NCBI GenBank assembly: GCA_963768945.1
Contig: CAVYJW010000003.1
Span: forward strand, 1 to 64,000
Direction: 5' to 3'
DNA from: RYN-230 sp963768945
Lineage (GTDB): Bacteria > Actinomycetota > Actinomycetes > Streptosporangiales > Streptosporangiaceae
Length of the DNA: 64,000 nucleotides
Numbering within the stretch: the stretch's first letter is position 1; each line of letters opens with the position of its first letter. Both the position numbers and the translations under genes were made by a program. Below are positions 35,515 through 43,814 of the stretch, piece after piece. Below the pieces are notes generated by a model. The model ran no database searches and was not told where the DNA came from. It worked only from the letters and a program-made list of their open reading frames with translations.

Positions 35515-36365
35515 TGCGGATCTTCGACCCGCATATCCACATGAGTTCACGCACCACGGACGACTATGAGCGGATGGCCGCGGCCGGCGTGCGCGCGCTG
35601 GTCGAGCCGGCGTTCTGGCTCGGCCAGCCGCGGACGAGCACCGGATCGTTCACCGACTATTTCGACTCCCTGGTCGGCTGGGAGCGGTTCCGGGCCAGCC
35701 AGTTCGGGATCCGCCACCACTGCGCGATCGCCCTCAACCCCAAGGAGGCCAACGACCCCCGCTGCCGGAAGGTGCTGGAGCTGCTGCCCCGCTACCTGGC
35801 CAAGGACGGGGTAGTGGCGGTGGGTGAGGTCGGCTACGACTCGATGACCCCGGACGAGGACGAGGTGTTCGCCGCCCAGCTCGAGCTGGCCCTGGAGCAT
35901 GACTTGCCCGCGCTGGTGCACACCCCGCACCGGGACAAGCGGCGCGGCACCGAGCGCACGCTCGACGTGGTGAAGGAGTGCGGCATCGAGCACGGCCGGG
36001 TCGTGGTGGACCACCTGAACGAGGTGACGGTCGGACTGGTCGCGGACAGCGGCTGCTGGATGGGCTTTTCCGTCTACCCCGACACGAAGATGTCGCCGCC
36101 CCGGATGGCCGCCATCCTGCGCGAGTTCGGGCTGGCGCGGATGCTGGTGAATTCGGCGGCCGACTGGGGTCGCAGCGATCCGCTGCTCACGTTGCGTACC
36201 GGGGAAGCGCTGCTGGCGGCCGGGTTCACTGATGAAGATGTGGACCAGGTGCTCTGGCGCAACCCGGTCGAGTTCTTCGGCCAGTCCGGGCGGCTCGACG
36301 TGTCGGAGGTACAGCCCCCGGACGCGACGTTCGCCGGCAACTCGATCCTGCGGGGCGGTAGCTGA
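35514..36365 (+). CDS. eboB: TatD family metal-dependent hydrolase EboB
   Basis: 283-aa TIM-barrel hydrolase. The metal site is complete: DPHIH (His7, His9), VAVGEVGYD (Glu105), VHTPHRDK (His136, His139), VVVDHLNE (Asp166, His167) and NSAADWG (Asp217). TatD proteins are hydrolases or nucleases; EboB's substrate is unknown. The protein is probably cytosolic, as no signal is seen. Its ATG shares one base with the eboA stop and its stop shares one base with eboE, a TGATG junction on both sides. Confidence 0.88.
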   Translation: MRIFDPHIHMSSRTTDDYERMAAAGVRALVEPAFWLGQPRTSTGSFTDYFDSLVGWERFRASQFGIRHHCAIALNPKEANDPRCRKVLELLPRYLAKDGVVAVGEVGYDSMTPDEDEVFAAQLELALEHDLPALVHTPHRDKRRGTERTLDVVKECGIEHGRVVVDHLNEVTVGLVADSGCWMGFSVYPDTKMSPPRMAAILREFGLARMLVNSAADWGRSDPLLTLRTGEALLAAGFTDEDVDQVLWRNPVEFFGQSGRLDVSEVQPPDATFAGNSILRGGS

Positions 36366-37528
36366 TGCGGCTGTGGCACCGCGACGGGCAGACGATCCAT
36401 CTCGGCTACTGCACCAACGTGCATCCCGGCGAGGACCTGTCGCAGATCATGGCGCAGCTCGGCACGTATGCGGCCGAGGTACGGCGGCTGGTTCCCTCCG
36501 ATCGGCTTGGTGTCGGGCTGTGGCTGGCAGCACCCGTCGCCGCGCAGCTCGCGGCCGACCCGGACGCGGTGGCCCGTGTCGGCCGGGAGCTTCACGCTCG
36601 CGGGCTGGAAGTCGTCACCTTTAACGGCTTCCCGTACCAGTCGTTCCACGCCCCGGTAGTCAAGTACGCGGTGTACCAGCCGGACTGGCTCACCCGGGAA
36701 CGGATGGACTACACGGTCAACCTGGCCCGGATCCTCGCCGGGCTGCTGCCCGAGGACGCCGCCCGTGGCTCGGTGTCCACCCTGCCGCTGGCCTGGCGCA
36801 CGCCCTGGACGCCGCAGCAGTCCACGACGGTACGGCAGCGGCTGGATGAGCTGGCCAGCCAGCTCGCCGTGGTCCGGGCGCAGACTGGCCGCCTGGTCCG
36901 GGTCGCGTTCGAGCCGGAGCCGGGCTGCGTGGTGGAATCGACGGCTCAGGCGGCTGCCGAGCTGTCCGGGACGGATGCTGAGTACCTGGGCGTGTGCCTG
37001 GACCTCGCGCATCTGGCCTGTGCCTGGGAGGAACCTGCCGCCGCGCTGGCCCGGCTGGCCGCGGCAGGCCTGCCCGTGGTGAAGGTGCAGGTGTCCGCCG
37101 CCCTCGGGGCTGAGCGGCCGGACGAGGCGGACACGGCGGCCGCGTTGCGCGGGTATGCCGAGCCCCGGTTCCTGCACCAAACCCGCAGCGCCGCCGGCCA
37201 GGCTGCGGACGACCTGGCCCCGGCGCTCGACGCGCACCTGCCCGGGCCGTGGCGGGTGCACTTCCATGTGCCGGTGCACGCCGCCCCACAGCCACCGCTG
37301 CACTCCACCATCGATGTGCTGCGCACCGCGCTGGACGTCCTGGTCGGCGGCGAGACCGCGGTCTGCGACCACCTCGACGTGGAGACCTACACCTGGAGCG
37401 TGCTGCCTCCGGCGCAGCGCCCGGCCGGCCCGGCGGAACTGGCGGAGGGCATCGCCGCGGAACTGCGCTTCACCCGGGACGAACTCCTCGCCCTGGGCTT
37501 GTCCGAACGATCGCCCGCGGAGGCTTGA
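36365..37528 (+). CDS. eboE: Metabolite traffic protein EboE (TIM barrel)
   Basis: 387-aa protein. The start RLWHRDGQTIHLGYCTNVHPGEDLSQ is typical of EboE, as are VVTFNGFPYQSFHAPVVKYAVYQPDW, FEPEPGCVVEST and GVCLDLAHLACAWE. The fold is a xylose isomerase-like barrel with candidate metal residues (Glu in EPEPG, Asp and His in LDLAH) and HFHVPVHAAP near the end. Role in other bacteria: part of the set needed to move a precursor across the membrane; a direct catalytic role is not established. Coupled by TGATG to eboB and eboF. Confidence 0.88.
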   Translation: MRLWHRDGQTIHLGYCTNVHPGEDLSQIMAQLGTYAAEVRRLVPSDRLGVGLWLAAPVAAQLAADPDAVARVGRELHARGLEVVTFNGFPYQSFHAPVVKYAVYQPDWLTRERMDYTVNLARILAGLLPEDAARGSVSTLPLAWRTPWTPQQSTTVRQRLDELASQLAVVRAQTGRLVRVAFEPEPGCVVESTAQAAAELSGTDAEYLGVCLDLAHLACAWEEPAAALARLAAAGLPVVKVQVSAALGAERPDEADTAAALRGYAEPRFLHQTRSAAGQAADDLAPALDAHLPGPWRVHFHVPVHAAPQPPLHSTIDVLRTALDVLVGGETAVCDHLDVETYTWSVLPPAQRPAGPAELAEGIAAELRFTRDELLALGLSERSPAEA

Positions 37529-38937
37529 TGACCAGGTCGCCTACCCCGCTCGTCGTCCTCGACGTGGCCGGGCTCACCCCCCGGCTGCTCGCCTACATGC
37601 CGCAGCTGGCCGCTATCACCCAGGCCGGCGGCTGGCGGGCCGAACTTGGCACGGTCCTGCCTGCGGTCACCTGCTCCGTGCAGGCCACGCTGCTCACCGG
37701 GACGCTGCCCCGTGAGCACGGCGTCGTCGGGAACGGCTGGTATTTCCGCGGCCTGGGCGAGGTGCTGCTGTGGCGGCAGCACAACGCGCTGATGGGCGGG
37801 GACAAGCTGTGGGATGCCGCGCGGCGGGCGCATCCCGGGTACACCGTGGCCAACGTCTGCTGGTGGTATGCGATGGGCGCGCAGGTGGACTGGACGGTGA
37901 CCCCGCGCCCGGTGTACCACGCCGACGGCCGCAAGGACCCGGACTGCTACACCGACCCACCCGGCCTGCACGACGAGCTCACCACCGGACTCGGCACGTT
38001 CCCGCTATTCAGCTACTGGGGCCCCGGCGCGGGGATCGCGTCATCCACGTGGATCTGCCGGGCCGCGCAGCACATCATGGAGCGTCACGACCCGGATCTG
38101 ACCCTGGTGTACGTCCCGCACCTCGACTATGACCTGCAGCGGCACGGGCCGTCCGGGCCACTGGCTGCGGCCGCCGCTGCCCGCCTGGACGCGGTGCTCG
38201 GCCCGCTGCTCGACGCGGCCCGGGCGCGCGGCGCGATCGTCGTGGCGCTGTCCGAGTACGGCATCACACCGGCGGCCCGGCCCGTGGACATCAACCGGGC
38301 GTTGCGCTCCGAAGGCCTGCTGCACGTATACACCCAGGCGGATATGGAGTACCTGGACCCGTGGACCTCGCGGGCGTTCGCCGTGGCGGACCACCAGGTG
38401 GCGCACGTGTATGTGGCAGACCCCGCTGACCTGGCCGCGGTGCGCAAACTGTGCGCCGCGCTGCCCGGGGTCGCCGAGGTGCTGGATGGGTCAGGCAAGG
38501 CTGCGCACGGCCTCGATCACCCCCGGGCCGGGGAACTGGTCCTGGTCGCCGAGCCGGATGCCTGGTTCACCTACTACTACTGGCTGGACGATGCCCGGGC
38601 GCCGGACTTCGCCCGCCTGGTGGAGATCCACCGCAAGCCCGGGTATGACCCGGCCGAGCTCTTCTTCGACCCCGCCGCACCCAGTGCGGCCAAGCGGCGC
38701 GCCGCAGTTGCGCTGGCCCGCAAGAAACTGGGGATGCGCTACCTGATGAGCGTGGTCGGCCTGGACGCGGGCGCCGCCGCGGTACGCGGCTCACACGGCC
38801 GGCTGCCTGACGACCCGGATGACAGCCCGGTCCTGCTCTGTTCCAGCCCGCAGGCGGCCCGTGCTCAATGCACGGCGACCGAGGTCAAGGGCATCTTGCT
38901 GCAGCTAGCCGGGCTCGGGCCCCGGGTACCGGCCTGA
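37528..38937 (+). CDS. eboF: Type I phosphodiesterase/alkaline phosphatase-fold protein EboF
   Basis: 469-aa enzyme of the alkaline phosphatase superfamily (nucleotide pyrophosphatase type). Asp12 (LVVLDVAGLTP) and the nucleophile Thr48 (LPAVTCSVQATLLTGTLP) open the active site. VYVPHLDYDLQRHG supplies Asp and His, ALSEYGIT takes the place of the usual S-D-H-G motif, and FAVADHQVAHVY another Asp-His. The Glu-Tyr in place of Asp-His suggests a changed metal site. It may cleave a phospho- or pyrophospho-linked intermediate. It is the last gene of the seven-gene operon, and its ATG overlaps the eboE stop by 1 nt. Confidence 0.85.
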   Translation: MTRSPTPLVVLDVAGLTPRLLAYMPQLAAITQAGGWRAELGTVLPAVTCSVQATLLTGTLPREHGVVGNGWYFRGLGEVLLWRQHNALMGGDKLWDAARRAHPGYTVANVCWWYAMGAQVDWTVTPRPVYHADGRKDPDCYTDPPGLHDELTTGLGTFPLFSYWGPGAGIASSTWICRAAQHIMERHDPDLTLVYVPHLDYDLQRHGPSGPLAAAAAARLDAVLGPLLDAARARGAIVVALSEYGITPAARPVDINRALRSEGLLHVYTQADMEYLDPWTSRAFAVADHQVAHVYVADPADLAAVRKLCAALPGVAEVLDGSGKAAHGLDHPRAGELVLVAEPDAWFTYYYWLDDARAPDFARLVEIHRKPGYDPAELFFDPAAPSAAKRRAAVALARKKLGMRYLMSVVGLDAGAAAVRGSHGRLPDDPDDSPVLLCSSPQAARAQCTATEVKGILLQLAGLGPRVPA

Positions 38938-38954
38938 GCTCGCCATCGCCGGGT

Positions 38955-39449
38955 GCTGCGGCGGAGCCGGTTGAGCATCTGGCCCTCGGCGAACCCGCCG
39001 CTGACCCCGAAGAACCCGGTGATCAGCTCGACGCCGGTGGCCGCGGCCATGAACGTATACCGTGCCCCGGTGCTGACCGAAGCGCGGCCGGACTGGGAGT
39101 TGTGGCCGCGGCGGCGCAGGATCATGACTGCTGCGACTGTGAGCATGAGCAGGCCGAATCCGGCCAGCAGCACGTTGGCCGGGACGGCGGCGCTGGCCAG
39201 CGATCCGGCGTAGGAGCCGACGATGGCGAGCACCCCGAACATCGCTCCTATCTTGAGCCAGACCCGCCCACTCCGGTGGGCCGGGGGAGCGGACGCGATT
39301 ACCGCCCCGTTGGGGCTGGTGCGCTGGGTCAAGATGGCGTGCGGCGGGGCGAACGCGATCCCGATCCCGATCCCGATCCCGATCCCGATCCCGAACACGT
39401 TGGCGTACCGGGGGACTGGTAGGTCTCCGGCCAGTCCTTCGCCCGCCAC
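38955..39449 (-). pseudogene. TauE/SafE-type sulfite exporter, truncated remnant
   Basis: The recognisable part is VWLKIGAMFGVLAIVGSYAG, ANVLLAGFGLLMLTVAAVMI and GVELITGFFGVSGG, which match the C-terminal half of TSUP (TauE/SafE) exporters of sulfite, thiosulfate or organosulfonates. Upstream the frame passes through a (GATCCC)6 repeat coding for a Gly-Ile string, and downstream it breaks after GGF. N-terminal helices are gone. It lies just beyond the CoA-disulfide reductase/rhodanese gene in the same direction, an arrangement known in sulfide/persulfide detoxification operons. Confidence 0.6.
39357..39392 (+). repeat. Hexanucleotide repeat (GATCCC)6
   Basis: Six perfect GATCCC units in a row. 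On the minus strand they encode alternating Gly-Ile inside the decayed TauE frame. Six-base steps keep the frame, so it is a slippage tract rather than an on/off switch. Confidence 0.85.
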
Positions 39450-39569
39450 TGGTTCTGAGCTTTCTTGGTGTAGTCGGCGTTGACTTTCAGGAAGCCGCTG
39501 GGGGCGAACAGGTCCGCGGTGATCTTGGCTCTGGCCCGGTCATAGGCCTGCGGGGCGGTGATGGTCCCG
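39430..39569 (-). other. Unrecognised coding-like fragment between reductase and TauE remnant
   Basis: A minus-strand frame of about 48 codons reads ITAPQAYDRARAKITADL and FLKVNADYTKKAQNQWRAKD. Codon usage looks coding-like but it has no start, and it continues into the repeat tract in a different frame from TauE. It is probably the tail of a lost gene; I do not recognise the family. Confidence 0.3.
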
Positions 39570-41264
39570 TTAACGGCCGGTCTGGGCGAGTTCGGCTGCT
39601 GGCTCGCCCTGCTCGAGTGCCAGGCCGGGGAGTTCCAGTTGCAGGGTTGACAGGCCGCCGGACAGGGAGCGGACGTCGGGCCAGCCGTTCTGCCGCAGTA
39701 GGCGGAGCCCCAGGTAGGACCGGAAACCCGACGCGCAGTATATGAGCAGGGAACGGTCCCGGGGGATATCGGCGAGCCGCTGGCGCAGTTCGGTGTGCGG
39801 GATGTTCAGCGCGCCGGGCAGGTGGCCGGAGCGGAACTCGGCCGCGGACCGGACGTCCAGCAGCACTGCCTGGGGGTCGGGGTGGATCAGGTCGGCGGCC
39901 CGCCACAGGGCGAGGTTGCCGGTGAGCAGGTTGCTGGCTGCCATGCCAGCCAGGTTGACTGGGTCCTTGGCCGACCCGAAGGGCGGTGAGTAGGCGAGCT
40001 CGAGGTCAGCCAGGTCCTCGACCGTGAGGCCCGCCCGGATGGCGGTGGCGATGACGTCGATCCGCTTATCGACACCGTCGCCGCCGGTGGCCTGGGCGCC
40101 GAGCACCCGCCCGTCGGGTGCGAAGAGCAGCTTGAGGTGCAGCGGGCGGGCGCCGGGGTAGTATCCGGCGTGGTTGTTCGGGTGCAGGTGCACGGCGTGG
40201 TACTGAATCCCGGCCGCGCGCAGCGCCTTCTCGCCCGGGCCGGTGGTGGCGGCGACGGTGCCGAAGACACGCACGATGGCCGTGCCCAGAACGGGGGAGC
40301 GCTGCCCGCCGCGGCCGAACACGTGGTCGGCGGCCGCGCGGCCCTGCCGGCTGGCCGGCCCGGCCAGCGGCACGAGGGCCGCGCCGCCGGTGACGGCGTC
40401 GGTGACCTCGATCGCATCACCCACGCCGTAGATGGACGGCACCGAGGTCCGCAGGTGCTCGTTGACGAGCAGGGCGCCCCGGGCGCCCAGCGCGAGCCCG
40501 GCGCCTGCGGCGAGTGAGGTCTCCGGGCGGACCCCGGCCGCGAGCAGCACGATGTCGGCGAGGACCTGGGATCCGTCCGACAGGTCGGCGGCGACGGTAC
40601 CGCTGCCCGCCTCCCGCAGGGCGGTGACGGACGTGCCCAGCCGCACCCCGACGCCGGCCCGGAGCAACTCCAGTTCGATGCTGCGCGCCATCTCCGGGTC
40701 CAGGGCCGGCATAACCTGCCCGGCCAGCTCGACCAGCGTGACCGCCAGGCCGCGGTGCCGCAGCGCCTCGGCCGCCTCCAGGCCGATGAACCCGGCCCCC
40801 ACCACCACCGCCCGGCGGGCGCCCCCGTCCACCAGGTCACGCAAGACGTTGACATCGGGAACTGTGCGCAGCACGCGGACCGCCGGCAGATCCGCCCCCG
40901 GGATCGGCGGGATGACCGGCGCGGCCCCGGTGGACAGCACCAGCACGTCGTAGGACTCCCGGTACTCGCGGCCGGTGGCCCGTTCACGGACGGCGACCGT
41001 CCGCCCGGCCGGGTCGATAGCGAGCACCTCGTGGCCGGTGCGCACATCCAGCGCCAGGCTGTCGGCCAGCGACCGCGGGGTATGCAGCAGGAGGGCTTCG
41101 CGGTCACCGATCTCACCGCCGAGGTGATACGGCAGGCCGCAGTTCGCGTAGGACACATACGGATCCCGCTCGAGCACCACGATCTGCGCGTCCTCGGCGA
41201 GTCGGCGGGCCCGCGCCGCGAAGCTCATGCCTCCGGCGACCCCTCCGACTATGACAGCCTTCAT
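39570..41264 (-). CDS. CoA-disulfide reductase/NADH oxidase-like flavoprotein with rhodanese domain
   Basis: 564-aa FAD enzyme. Residues 1-35 form the FAD-binding Rossmann fold (VIVGGVAGGMSFAARARRL). The redox-active Cys42 lies in SYANCGLPYHLGG as in CoA-disulfide reductases. An NADH-binding fold follows (VVVGAGFIGLEAAEAL), then the dimerisation domain. The last 100 residues are a rhodanese domain with Cys510 in YCASGFRSY. Such CoADR-rhodanese fusions reduce CoA persulfide or polysulfides using NADH. ATG 41264 is preferred over 41279 because GGGAG then lies at ribosome distance. A CsoR/CstR-type box (41469) and a small Cys-rich frame lie upstream, a TauE remnant downstream. Cst-type operons of other bacteria have the same logic. 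Confidence 0.9.
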   Translation of the reverse strand: MKAVIVGGVAGGMSFAARARRLAEDAQIVVLERDPYVSYANCGLPYHLGGEIGDREALLLHTPRSLADSLALDVRTGHEVLAIDPAGRTVAVRERATGREYRESYDVLVLSTGAAPVIPPIPGADLPAVRVLRTVPDVNVLRDLVDGGARRAVVVGAGFIGLEAAEALRHRGLAVTLVELAGQVMPALDPEMARSIELELLRAGVGVRLGTSVTALREAGSGTVAADLSDGSQVLADIVLLAAGVRPETSLAAGAGLALGARGALLVNEHLRTSVPSIYGVGDAIEVTDAVTGGAALVPLAGPASRQGRAAADHVFGRGGQRSPVLGTAIVRVFGTVAATTGPGEKALRAAGIQYHAVHLHPNNHAGYYPGARPLHLKLLFAPDGRVLGAQATGGDGVDKRIDVIATAIRAGLTVEDLADLELAYSPPFGSAKDPVNLAGMAASNLLTGNLALWRAADLIHPDPQAVLLDVRSAAEFRSGHLPGALNIPHTELRQRLADIPRDRSLLIYCASGFRSYLGLRLLRQNGWPDVRSLSGGLSTLQLELPGLALEQGEPAAELAQTGR

Positions 41265-41311
41265 CTCCGCGTCTCCCATCTCCTCGGTGTCACATGCCCG
41301 CGGTCAGGCCG

Positions 41312-41432
41312 TTATTTAACGCAGGTGCAGCGGTTCTCGGGCGGGACCCTCGGCGATGGCCTGCTCGGAATGCTCGCCGCAGCCGGCCCAGGTGATCTTC
41401 TTGCAGCGTTCGCAGACTGCAGGGCCGCACAT
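41312..41432 (-). pseudogene. Small cysteine-rich protein, probably frameshifted near its end
   Basis: ATG 41432 opens MCGPAVCERCKKITWAGCGE, like short actinomycete proteins with a CxxC-GK-TWAGCG pattern that probably bind zinc. These normally end in a further RCTC motif. Here the start frame ends LHLR at 41316, whereas the neighbouring frame reads PENRCTCVK and stops at 41312, so a one-base shift has removed the last Cys pair. It sits 37 bp downstream of a CsoR-type palindrome and just before the reductase gene, so it belongs to that unit. Confidence 0.55.
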
Positions 41433-41468
41433 GAGCGGGACCCTTCCGCCGGGGATAGTGCCTTCAGC

Positions 41469-41484
41469 ATACCCCCATGGGTAT
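41469..41484 (-). promoter_or_regulatory. CsoR/CstR-type operator
   Basis: ATACCCCCATGGGTAT has ATACCC/GGGTAT arms, the form bound by CsoR-family repressors including the persulfide sensor CstR. It is upstream of the small Cys-rich frame and the CoA-disulfide reductase/rhodanese gene on the same strand. Confidence 0.6.
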
Positions 41485-41551
41485 TCAATCGCCCGCTCTG
41501 TGACTGTGACACTGCCCACCCTCGGTGCGGCCCGCCGCCGGTCAGGTGAAG

Positions 41552-41872
41552 ATGAACTGGCCGCTGCGACCGCGATGGATACGGCGATCTGGAACAGCAC
41601 CAGGCTGGTCGCGTCGTTGAACAGGCTCTCCGCCTGGACGAGCGCCTGGACCCGGGGTGGCAGGGACAGCCGCCGCCCCAGCGCGCTGACGGCCACTGGG
41701 TCAGTGCTGGCCAGAACCGCGCCGAGCACGAACGCCATACTCGCCGGAATGGCCGCCACCGCTCTCGCCACGGCGGCGATCGCTGCCGCTGACGCCAGCA
41801 CAAGGCCCACCGCGAGGACGATCACCGGCCGCCACACGGCCCGCAGGTCACGCCAGGGAAGCTCCTCGCTGG
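41552..41872 (-). pseudogene. CPA1-type Na+/H+ antiporter, internal fragment
   Basis: LRAVWRPVIVLAVGLVLASA, FVLGAVLASTDPVAVSALGR and LVQAESLFNDATSLVLFQIA are the central helices of NhaP-type antiporters, including the ion-binding ASTDPVAV and ESLFNDATSLV motifs. Both ends are missing. It is fused in frame to the thioredoxin-like fragment upstream (41873-42249), so a deletion joined two different antiporter genes. Confidence 0.7.
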
Positions 41873-42249
41873 CCGACAGCAGGTCGTGCATGGCCCAGAA
41901 GGCGCCCTGCCCGGCGGCCGCCTCCGCGGCCTCGGCGGCGAGCTGGGCGTGCGGGCGGACATCGTTCAGCGGGAGGTGCCGCCAGACATAGCGCACATCA
42001 CCGTGCCCGGCCAGGAGTTCCCGCAGCACCGGCTCGGCCTGACCGCAGTAAGGGCATTCGAAGTCGCCGTACTCAACGATGGTGACGATCGCCTGGTCCG
42101 GGCCGCGGATGTGGTCGCGGCCGGGGTTGACGGGAGCCCCGAGGTCGACGATGGCCTGGGTGGTTCCCAGCGGGGCACGGATCTGCAGCCGCGGCGGCAG
42201 CAGGGCGGTGGCGCGGAACACCAGCCAGGTCACCAGGGAGGCACCCTAT
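41873..42249 (-). pseudogene. nhaA: NhaA-thioredoxin fusion antiporter, C-terminal fragment
   Basis: WLVFRATALLPPRLQIRAPL is the last NhaA helix and linker, followed by HIRGPDQAIVTIVEYGDFEC and PYCGQAEPVL, a DsbA-like domain with CPYC, as in actinomycete NhaA proteins that carry a thioredoxin domain. The N-terminal part is cut by the IS at 42251. A matching nhaA N-terminal fragment, same strand, lies at 46332-46652, with about 4 kb of foreign DNA between. Confidence 0.7.
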
Positions 42250-42250
42250 G

Positions 42251-43461
42251 GGGCTCGACTATTCGATCTGGCCTGGCCCCTTCTGGCCCTGGGCAGTCTT
42301 GCGGGCTGGGACCATCGCTGAGTGATCTTCTCCGTTGTCTACTTCCTCACGCGCCGTATGCTCGGCTGCCTGAAGCTGGTGGCCTGGCGTGAGGCGTCCA
42401 AGGATGCCGAGCTCCTGGTCCTGCGGCACGAGAACGCGGTGCTGCGCCGCCAGATCGTCCGGGTACGCTACCAGCCGGCCGACCGGCTCTGGCTGGCGGC
42501 ATTGTCCCGGCTGATCCCCCGGCGCCGATGGGCCGAGGTGTTCGCCGTGACCCCGGCGACGCTGCTCGCCTGGCACCGGCGGCTGGTCAGCCGCAAATGG
42601 GACTACACCAGCCGGCGGCATCCCGGCCGGCCACCCACGGCTGCCGCGATCCGCAAGCTCGTGATCCGCATAGCGACCGACAACCCGGCCTGGGGGCACC
42701 GGCGCGTGCAGGGCGAGCTCGTCGAGCTCGGCCACCCAATCGCCGCCTCCACGGTGTGGCAGATCTTGCACAATGCTGGGATCGATCCTGCGCCCCGCCG
42801 CACGGGCCCGACCTGGAAGCTGTTCCTGACGGCCCAGGCCCGCGGCATTCTCGCGGTCGATTTCGTCCACGTGGACACCGTGTTCCTGCGGCGCATCTAC
42901 GCCTTGATCGTGATCGAGCATGGTTCCCGCCGCGTTCACCTGGCTGGCATCACCGCGAACCCGGACGGCGCGTGGACTGCACAGGCGGCCCGTAACTTCC
43001 TGATGGACCTCGGCCAGCGTTCGGCCTCAGCCAAGTTCCTGATCAGAGACCGCGCTGGCCAGTTCACCGGCTCCTTCGATGCCGTGTTCCGGGCGGAAGG
43101 GATCAGGATTCTCGTCTGCCCGCCGCAAGCGCCGAGAGCGAACGCGATCTGCGAAAGGATCATCGGTACCCTGCGCCGCGAGGTCTTCGGCCGGCTGCTG
43201 GTCATCCATGAACACCACTTGTGCTGGCTGTTGATCGAGTACCTGCGGCACTACAACACGGCCCGGCCGCACCGCGCGCTCGGCCAGCTCGCACCCGCCC
43301 AGGCTGAGACCCGGCCACCAGAGCCGATCAACCTCGCCGAGCACCAGATCCGCCGGAAACAGGTCCTCGGCGGACTCATCCACGAGTACCAGATCGCCGC
43401 ATGACAACCCCCGCTGACACGAGAAGGCGCAGCTCACCGCCCCAATCGTGTATTCGAGCCC
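42251..43461 (+). mobile_element. Insertion sequence with imperfect inverted ends
   Basis: The left end GGGCTCGACTATTCGATCTG and the complement of the right end GGGCTCGAATACACGATTGG match at about 16 of 21 positions (42251-42271 and 43441-43461). One intact transposase lies inside. It is inserted directly next to the nhaA C-terminal fragment. Older relatives are at 9625-10240. Confidence 0.65.
42322..43404 (+). CDS. IS transposase with integrase core (rve) domain
   Basis: 360-aa transposase. The N-terminal part has KDAELLVLRHENAVLRRQ and HTH-like segments (VTPATLLAWHRRLVSRKW, WGHRRVQGELVELGH). The integrase core has the DDE triad: ILAVDFVHVDTVF (Asp), FLIRDRAGQFTG (Asp) and NAICERIIGTLRREVFG (Glu). 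The end reads YNTARPHRALGQL and RRKQVLGGLIHEYQIAA. GTG 42322 is taken as the start. It resembles the IS3/IS481 side of the rve transposases; I do not assign an exact IS family. The gene is complete and the element may be active, while related copies at 9.6-10.2 kb are broken. Confidence 0.88.
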   Translation: MIFSVVYFLTRRMLGCLKLVAWREASKDAELLVLRHENAVLRRQIVRVRYQPADRLWLAALSRLIPRRRWAEVFAVTPATLLAWHRRLVSRKWDYTSRRHPGRPPTAAAIRKLVIRIATDNPAWGHRRVQGELVELGHPIAASTVWQILHNAGIDPAPRRTGPTWKLFLTAQARGILAVDFVHVDTVFLRRIYALIVIEHGSRRVHLAGITANPDGAWTAQAARNFLMDLGQRSASAKFLIRDRAGQFTGSFDAVFRAEGIRILVCPPQAPRANAICERIIGTLRREVFGRLLVIHEHHLCWLLIEYLRHYNTARPHRALGQLAPAQAETRPPEPINLAEHQIRRKQVLGGLIHEYQIAA

Positions 43462-43504
43462 AACAGGATAATGGACGGTCTTTCACCTCCATCCGGATAT
43501 AGCA

Positions 43505-43611
43505 GCGCCTCGTGGCGCACTCGGCGTCCTTGCACCACGCCTCCCGCCGGGACAAGCCCAGCACCGACACGGCACGGGTGACGAGGAAGATCAGCTTCAA
43601 GCCCACAAGCC
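43505..43611 (-). pseudogene. Another rve-type transposase, N-terminal scrap
   Basis: The minus frame GLKLIFLVTRAVSVLGLSRR and EAWCKDAE matches the first about 35 residues of rve-core transposases (a hydrophobic start, then KDAE followed by LRH). It ends abruptly. It differs from the IS 50 bp to its left, so a different element was truncated here. Confidence 0.5.
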
Positions 43612-43814
43612 GGAAATCATCGCACGGCAGCCCGCGTGCGAACGCGCCACCAACCGCCACGCGCGGCCACTGACCCTACGGCCTCCTCGGCGCATACGCT
43701 CAGGTGACATGGGTTTTCGGCACCCACAGAGCTTCACGCATACCGCGTTCTGTGAGGAGTGCCCGGCCCGCGCCGGTATCCGGCTGGCGGGCAAGAGCAC
43801 ATCCGTGTGGTCGG

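Noticed and set aside
36074..37372. 432-aa minus-strand frame over eboB/eboE
   Set aside because: Antisense to genes with clear motifs and coupled starts.
38868..39422. Plus-strand frame with an Asp-Pro repeat
   Set aside because: The repeat is only the other strand of the (GATCCC)6 tract; the rest shows no protein-like pattern.
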